A DNA stretch of 64,000 nt from Alphaproteobacteria bacterium (GTDB taxonomy: Bacteria > Pseudomonadota > Alphaproteobacteria > Ferrovibrionales > Ferrovibrionaceae), in assembly GCA_026126215.1 (NCBI GenBank), contig JAHCJQ010000004.1:43094-107093 (forward strand). The letters are read 5' to 3'. The position numbers and the translations under genes were made by a program. How positions within the stretch are numbered: the stretch's first letter is position 1; the number at the start of each line of letters is the position of its first letter. A model generated the notes under the pieces. That model searched no databases, had not been told where the DNA came from, and saw only the letters and a program-made list of their open reading frames with translations. Positions 60,219-64,000 of this stretch are shown piece by piece.

Positions 60219-61814
60219 CTACCTGCCGGCAAGCGCCAATGCGGAGCCCGCGCGTCCCTGCAATGGAAGCAGGATGCTGACCTCCGCCCCGGCGCCCGGC
60301 TCCGAAGCGACGCGAAGGTCGCCTCCCGACTGGCGCGCATAGCCATAGACCATCGACAGGCCGAGGCCGGTGCCGCCTGACTGCTGCTTCGTCGTGAAGA
60401 ATGGCTCGACCAGCCGGGTGAGCACTTCCCTGGTCATGCCATGGCCCGTGTCGCGGACTATAAGCACGCCATGATCCTGCTCGCGCCTTGTCGCAATGGT
60501 GAGAAGCCCGCCTTGCGGCATCGCATCCCGCGCATTGATCACGAGGTTGAGCAGCGCCGTTTCGCACTGCGCCGGATCGGCATGGACGATGGCAGGGTCG
60601 TCGCTCAAGTCGGTCTGCACGGTGATGGCGCTGCCGATGACGCGGCGGATCATGCCGGACATCTGCATCACCATCTGGTTGAGATCGAAATCGCGTGGAT
60701 TGAGTTCCTGCTGGCGCGAGAAGGCAAGCAGGCGCCCGGTCAGCTCCGAGCCCCTGTTGGCCGCATGTTCGATCATGCCGGCGAGGCGGCGGGCGGGGCC
60801 GTTCTCTGGTAGCAGTGCCTGCAGGTCGGCGACGCCGCCGATGATGACGGTGAGCAGGTTGTTGAAGTCATGGGCGATGCCGCCGGTCAGCTGCCCCATC
60901 GCCTCCATCTTCTGTGCCTGGTGCAGGGCCGCATCGCGTCGCTTGGTCTCGGTGATGTCGGTATAGGTCACGATCATCCGGCCTTCGGGCAGCGGCCGGC
61001 CGCGGATCTGCAGCACCACGCCATTCGGGCGGGTCCGTTCGTGCGAGAGTTCCACCCGTTCGCGGGCCAGGCGCAGGCGCTCGGCCACCATCGCCTCGCG
61101 CTCCTTTTCATCTTGCCCATACTCTCCCTGGCTGGCGAGTTGACGGACGATGACATCGAAATGCGATCCCGGCCCGAAACGCTCCTTGGGCAGGTCGAGC
61201 AGTTCGAGCAGCCGGTCGTTGCAGGCCAATACTCTGAGGTCGGCGTCCAGGAGCGCTACGCCCTGATCGACATGGCGGAAGACGGCTTCGAGGACGGTGG
61301 CCTTTTCGGCGAGCGCCGCCTGCTGCTCGCGGGTTTCGGTCTGGTCGAAGCCCACGCCGCGATAGCCGGCAAACTGCCCATCCGGATCGCGGAATGGCGT
61401 CCCGCTGATGGCGACATGTCGGGTCTTTCCATCGGCATCGACGAAGGTGGTCTGGAAGTTGCGGAAAGGCCGCCGGGCCTCAAGGTCGGCAAGATGCGCG
61501 GTCCATTTCGGATCCTCGTAATCGGCACGGTTGAGATCGGTTCGCTGGCGCCCGATGACGGAAGCGGGCGGGATCCCGAAAACCTCCTCGAACCTGTCGG
61601 AGAGATAGGTGAAGCGCAGGTCGCGATCCATCTCCCACCACCAGTCGAAGGCGGCGTTGGAGAAGTCGCGCAACCGGTCAGCCGCGAGGTCCTGGGTGTG
61701 GGTGCCGGGCGCGGCGGTCGTGCGAACCTGTTGCGCCCGTTCCCGGCCTCGCCACCAGAACATACCCGCACCCATGGCAAAACCGATCGCCAGCGCAAGG
61801 ACGATAAAACCCAT
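60219..61814 (-). CDS. PAS-domain sensor histidine kinase (NtrB/FixL-like, no receiver)
   Basis: 531-aa protein. One N-terminal membrane helix (FIVLALAIGFAMGAGMFWW) is followed by two PAS domains (about 55-175 and 180-285, with FRNFQTTFVDADGKTRHVAISGTPF and PNGVVLQIRGRPLPEGRMIVTYTDIT), HisKA with GGIAHDFNNLLTVIIGGV, and HATPase with NLVINARDAMPQGG, DTGHGM and GGTGLGLSMVYG. All boxes are intact. Hybrid relatives end in a receiver; this one does not. Its own promoter region upstream (61815-61960) contains paired inverted repeats. Confidence 0.9.
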   Translation of the reverse strand: MGFIVLALAIGFAMGAGMFWWRGRERAQQVRTTAAPGTHTQDLAADRLRDFSNAAFDWWWEMDRDLRFTYLSDRFEEVFGIPPASVIGRQRTDLNRADYEDPKWTAHLADLEARRPFRNFQTTFVDADGKTRHVAISGTPFRDPDGQFAGYRGVGFDQTETREQQAALAEKATVLEAVFRHVDQGVALLDADLRVLACNDRLLELLDLPKERFGPGSHFDVIVRQLASQGEYGQDEKEREAMVAERLRLARERVELSHERTRPNGVVLQIRGRPLPEGRMIVTYTDITETKRRDAALHQAQKMEAMGQLTGGIAHDFNNLLTVIIGGVADLQALLPENGPARRLAGMIEHAANRGSELTGRLLAFSRQQELNPRDFDLNQMVMQMSGMIRRVIGSAITVQTDLSDDPAIVHADPAQCETALLNLVINARDAMPQGGLLTIATRREQDHGVLIVRDTGHGMTREVLTRLVEPFFTTKQQSGGTGLGLSMVYGYARQSGGDLRVASEPGAGAEVSILLPLQGRAGSALALAGR

Positions 61815-61876
61815 CCGGACTCCGATTACTGTCCGTCTACTCGGAGAACGAGCGAGTCAATACTAACCTGAAGTTG

Positions 61877-61926
61877 TTTTCGGATGCCATGAAAAGTATT
61901 CGACTCTTTTCCGGTGGCAGGGAAAA
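61877..61926. promoter_or_regulatory. two similar inverted repeats upstream of the PAS kinase
   Basis: TTTTCGGATGCCATGAAAA at 61877-61895 and TTTTCCGGTGGCAGGGAAAA at 61907-61926. Each has TTTTC/GAAAA ends and a related centre, and their starts are 30 bases apart, i.e. three helical turns. They lie 63 bases upstream of the PAS kinase start (minus strand) and before the amidohydrolase stop, so they could be operators for the kinase gene or part of its neighbour's terminator. Confidence 0.4.
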
Positions 61927-61960
61927 TAATCGTAGCAGTCTGCGGAGCCCGCCGCGCCGT

Positions 61961-63196
61961 TCAGGTGGCGCGGGCGAGCATCGCGTGCAGCAGCACGTTG
62001 CAGCCCGCGGCCAGGTCCTCCCGGGTCGCCGATTCCACTTCGTTGTGGCTGATGCCGTCGGCGCAAGGCACGAAGATCATGCCGGCGGGGGCGACACGGT
62101 TGATATAGCCGGCATCGTGTCCGGCGCCCGAGACGATGTCCATGTGTCGATATCCGGCGGCGCTCGCCGCCGCGCGCACGGCGGCGATGCAGTCCTCGTG
62201 ATAGCGCACGGCCGGCGAATGCCAGACCTCGATGCATTCGTATGTGAGGCCGCTCGCCTGGCAGGTCTCGTCGAGTGCCCGTTCCAGCGCCGCCTTCATC
62301 TTCAGCAGGTCCTCGTCGGAAGGATGGCGCAGATCGACGGAAAATAAGACCGTTCCGGGAATCGTGTTGCGCGAATTGGGGCTGACCTTCACCAGGCCGA
62401 CAGTAGAGACCCCGGGTGGATGATCGAGGGCGATCCGGTTGATTCGCTCCATCATCCGGCCGCAGCCCAGCATGGCATCCCGGCGCCGCGCCATGGGCGT
62501 GGTGCCGGCATGGCTCTCCTGTCCGGTCAGGGTAACTTCGAACCAGCGCATGGCCTGGATTCCCAGAACGACACCGATAGTCCTTCCCTCTGCCTCGAGA
62601 ACCGGACCCTGTTCGATATGCGCTTCGAAGAATGCCTTGAACGGCCTGCCGCCGACCGGCAGCTCGCCGAGATAGCCAATGCGCTTCAGCTCCTCGCCGA
62701 TGGTCTTTCCATCCAGGTCCGCGCGCGAATGGCCATAAGCCTCGGTGAAGACACCGGCAAAGACCCCGGACGCGACCATCGCCGGGGCGAAGCGGGCGCC
62801 CTCTTCGTTGGTCCAGACCGTGACCTCGATCGGCGCCTCGGTCGCGAAATCCGCGTCGTTCAGGGTCCGGATCACTTCCAGCCCGGCAAGCACGCCATAG
62901 ACCCCGTCGAACTTGCCCCCCGTCGGCTGGGTGTCGAGATGGCTGCCGGTCGCCACGGCCGGAAGATCGGGCCTGCGGCCGGGGCGGCGGGCGAAAATGT
63001 TGCCCATGCGGTCGATCTCGACCGTGCATCCAGCTTCCTGGCACCAGCGCACGAAGAGATCGCGCCCCTCGCGGTCCAGATCGCTGAGGGCGAGGCGCGC
63101 CGAACCGCCGCGCGCCGTCGCGCCGATGCGCGCCATTTCCATCAGGCTGTTCCAGAGCCGCTCCGCATCGATGCGCAGGTTTCCGGTTTCGGTCAT
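61961..63196 (-). CDS. M20 N-carbamoyl-L-amino-acid hydrolase / allantoate amidohydrolase family
   Basis: 411-aa zinc-dependent M20 enzyme of the HyuC/AllC group. Metal ligands are in ATGSHLDTQPTGGKFDGVYGVLAGLE, VWTNEEGARFAP, AHIEQGPVLE and the final SGAGHDAGYIN block; GIQAMRWFEVTLTGQESHAGTTPM is the family dimerisation region. It hydrolyses N-carbamoyl or ureido compounds in pyrimidine/purine catabolism. No partner pathway gene is next to it, so the specific substrate is unclear. Confidence 0.9.
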   Translation of the reverse strand: MTETGNLRIDAERLWNSLMEMARIGATARGGSARLALSDLDREGRDLFVRWCQEAGCTVEIDRMGNIFARRPGRRPDLPAVATGSHLDTQPTGGKFDGVYGVLAGLEVIRTLNDADFATEAPIEVTVWTNEEGARFAPAMVASGVFAGVFTEAYGHSRADLDGKTIGEELKRIGYLGELPVGGRPFKAFFEAHIEQGPVLEAEGRTIGVVLGIQAMRWFEVTLTGQESHAGTTPMARRRDAMLGCGRMMERINRIALDHPPGVSTVGLVKVSPNSRNTIPGTVLFSVDLRHPSDEDLLKMKAALERALDETCQASGLTYECIEVWHSPAVRYHEDCIAAVRAAASAAGYRHMDIVSGAGHDAGYINRVAPAGMIFVPCADGISHNEVESATREDLAAGCNVLLHAMLARAT

Positions 63197-63295
63197 CCTT
63201 CATCCTCCCGGGGGCGATCGTGCCTCAATATGCCCTCTTCCGCATCGGATTGTTTATCCGGCGGCTTTCGGGCAGCCGGCGCGAACCGATCCTTT

Positions 63296-64000
63296 CTACT
63301 TGCTGGTCGCCACATGCACGCCGTCCCAGTCGGGCGGTGGTGGCGCGCGCTCGTATTCGTCCAGGCGCTCTTGGTAGAGATCGAACAGCACGGCGAGGTC
63401 GGGCGCGAGCGCGCGGGCATGGCCGAGTTCCGACCGCGCCGTGGCCCAGTTCCGGCGGCGATATGCGCGGAGCAGCCGTGTCTGCGTTTCGCGAAGCTCG
63501 CGGAAGCCTTTCTCCCGGGCCATGTCGGGGCCGCCCAGAAGCGCGAAGATGCGGACCGCCTCGCGCTTGCCCTTGACCGCCAGCAGGTCCAGCTCCAGAA
63601 GGGCGTGCTCCGGGACTGCGGCCGCCGTGTCGGGACCGATGATGATGCCGACGCCGTATGGCTTCGACTGACCTTCGAGGCGGGAGGCGAGGTTGACCGC
63701 ATCGCCGAGGACGGAATAGTCGAAGCGCTGTTCCGAACCCATGTTGCCCACCACGCAGGGGCCGGTATTGACGCCGATGCCGATGGCAAGCGGCAGGAAG
63801 GCGGAACCTTCCTCCCGGGCACGCTCCGCCAGATTCTCGTTCAGGGGCCGAATGGCGGCGATCATGGCAAGTGCGGCGTCGCAGGCGAGGCGGGCATGGG
63901 CCGGATTGCTGAGCGGCGCGTTCCAGAACGCCATGATGCAGTCGCCGATGTATTTGTCGATCGTGCCGCCGTGCCGGAGGATGATCTCGGTCATCGGCGT
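63296..64000 (-). CDS. class III adenylate/guanylate cyclase, N-terminus cut by window edge
   Basis: C-terminal part of a class III cyclase, at least 235 residues. Visible motifs are KYIGDCIMAFWNAPLSNP, IGIGVNTGPCVVGNMGSEQRFDYSVLGDAVNLASRLE with the transition-state residues, and an extended C-terminal helical tail. The first metal aspartate and any sensor domains lie beyond base 64000. It resembles the membrane cyclase at 40.7 kb in its catalytic sequence, giving two in this window. Confidence 0.88.
   Translation of the reverse strand, partial: TPMTEIILRHGGTIDKYIGDCIMAFWNAPLSNPAHARLACDAALAMIAAIRPLNENLAERAREEGSAFLPLAIGIGVNTGPCVVGNMGSEQRFDYSVLGDAVNLASRLEGQSKPYGVGIIIGPDTAAAVPEHALLELDLLAVKGKREAVRIFALLGGPDMAREKGFRELRETQTRLLRAYRRRNWATARSELGHARALAPDLAVLFDLYQERLDEYERAPPPPDWDGVHVATSK

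Overview
The window is high-GC DNA (two AT-rich gaps stand out) from what looks like an alphaproteobacterium, plausibly a Rhodospirillales-type free-living organism. The indicators are a DUF2842 membrane protein, an NDUFS4-type complex I subunit, a two-domain cold-shock protein, Spt-type sphingolipid genes and Cox-type molybdenum hydroxylase genes. No rRNA, prophage, IS element or CRISPR array was seen. Two tRNAs are present (Pro-TGG, Arg-TCT).

Layout. 0-4.5 kb: cell-wall enzymes (L,D-transpeptidase, YcbK-like M15 peptidase), an alpha/beta hydrolase, a Gly-rich PEP-CTERM protein and a methyltransferase. 4.8-6.2 kb: a membrane histidine kinase. 6.2-10.3 kb: an apparent alpha-hydroxyketone quorum-sensing module, with a CqsA-like autoinducer synthase facing an operon of a 77-aa protein, a CqsS-like receptor and a short-chain reductase. 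The receptor keeps the CqsS ligand-pocket residues but has lost the phospho-acceptor histidine and has no receiver domain. 10.5-23.3 kb: a molybdenum-hydroxylase locus. It has form II coxL/S/M and coxG, a CNT nucleoside transporter, then nine tightly packed genes running from coxD and coxE through split xdhC, a MocA-type fusion, sufS and a SufU-like scaffold to two small proteins.

23.4-28.4 kb: a Panacea-like protein, a ChaN lipoprotein, a cold-shock protein, and a pyrimidine ABC transporter (thiZXY) behind a TPP riboswitch. 28.6-46.7 kb: a large sphingolipid region. Core genes are an acyl-AMP ligase, ceramide-reductase-like SDR, dedicated ACP, serine palmitoyltransferase and a GNAT-type ceramide synthase candidate. 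Head-group genes are a Tam41-like nucleotidyltransferase, a DAG/ceramide kinase-like enzyme, a CDP-alcohol phosphatidyltransferase and two NTP-transferases. A fatty acid hydroxylase and an LptF/LptG pair lie in the same stretch. Several intergenic regions in this cluster share two sequence elements, which suggests common regulation.

46.9-64 kb: two 2OG-Fe(II) oxygenase-type proteins, an HDAC-like deacetylase, DUF192, a thioesterase, the tRNAs, NDUFS4, GST, an SLC13/RCK anion transporter, a membrane ATP-grasp fusion, a lipoprotein, a 2-keto-4-pentenoate hydratase, two M20 hydrolases, TerC, a PAS histidine kinase and an edge-truncated class III cyclase.

The two most interesting systems are the CqsA / pseudokinase-CqsS locus and the sphingolipid head-group pathway, where kinase, Tam41-like enzyme and CDP-alcohol transferase imply an activated CDP-ceramide (or CDP-alcohol) intermediate. 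All functional statements are homology-based readings made by eye; no database search was run.
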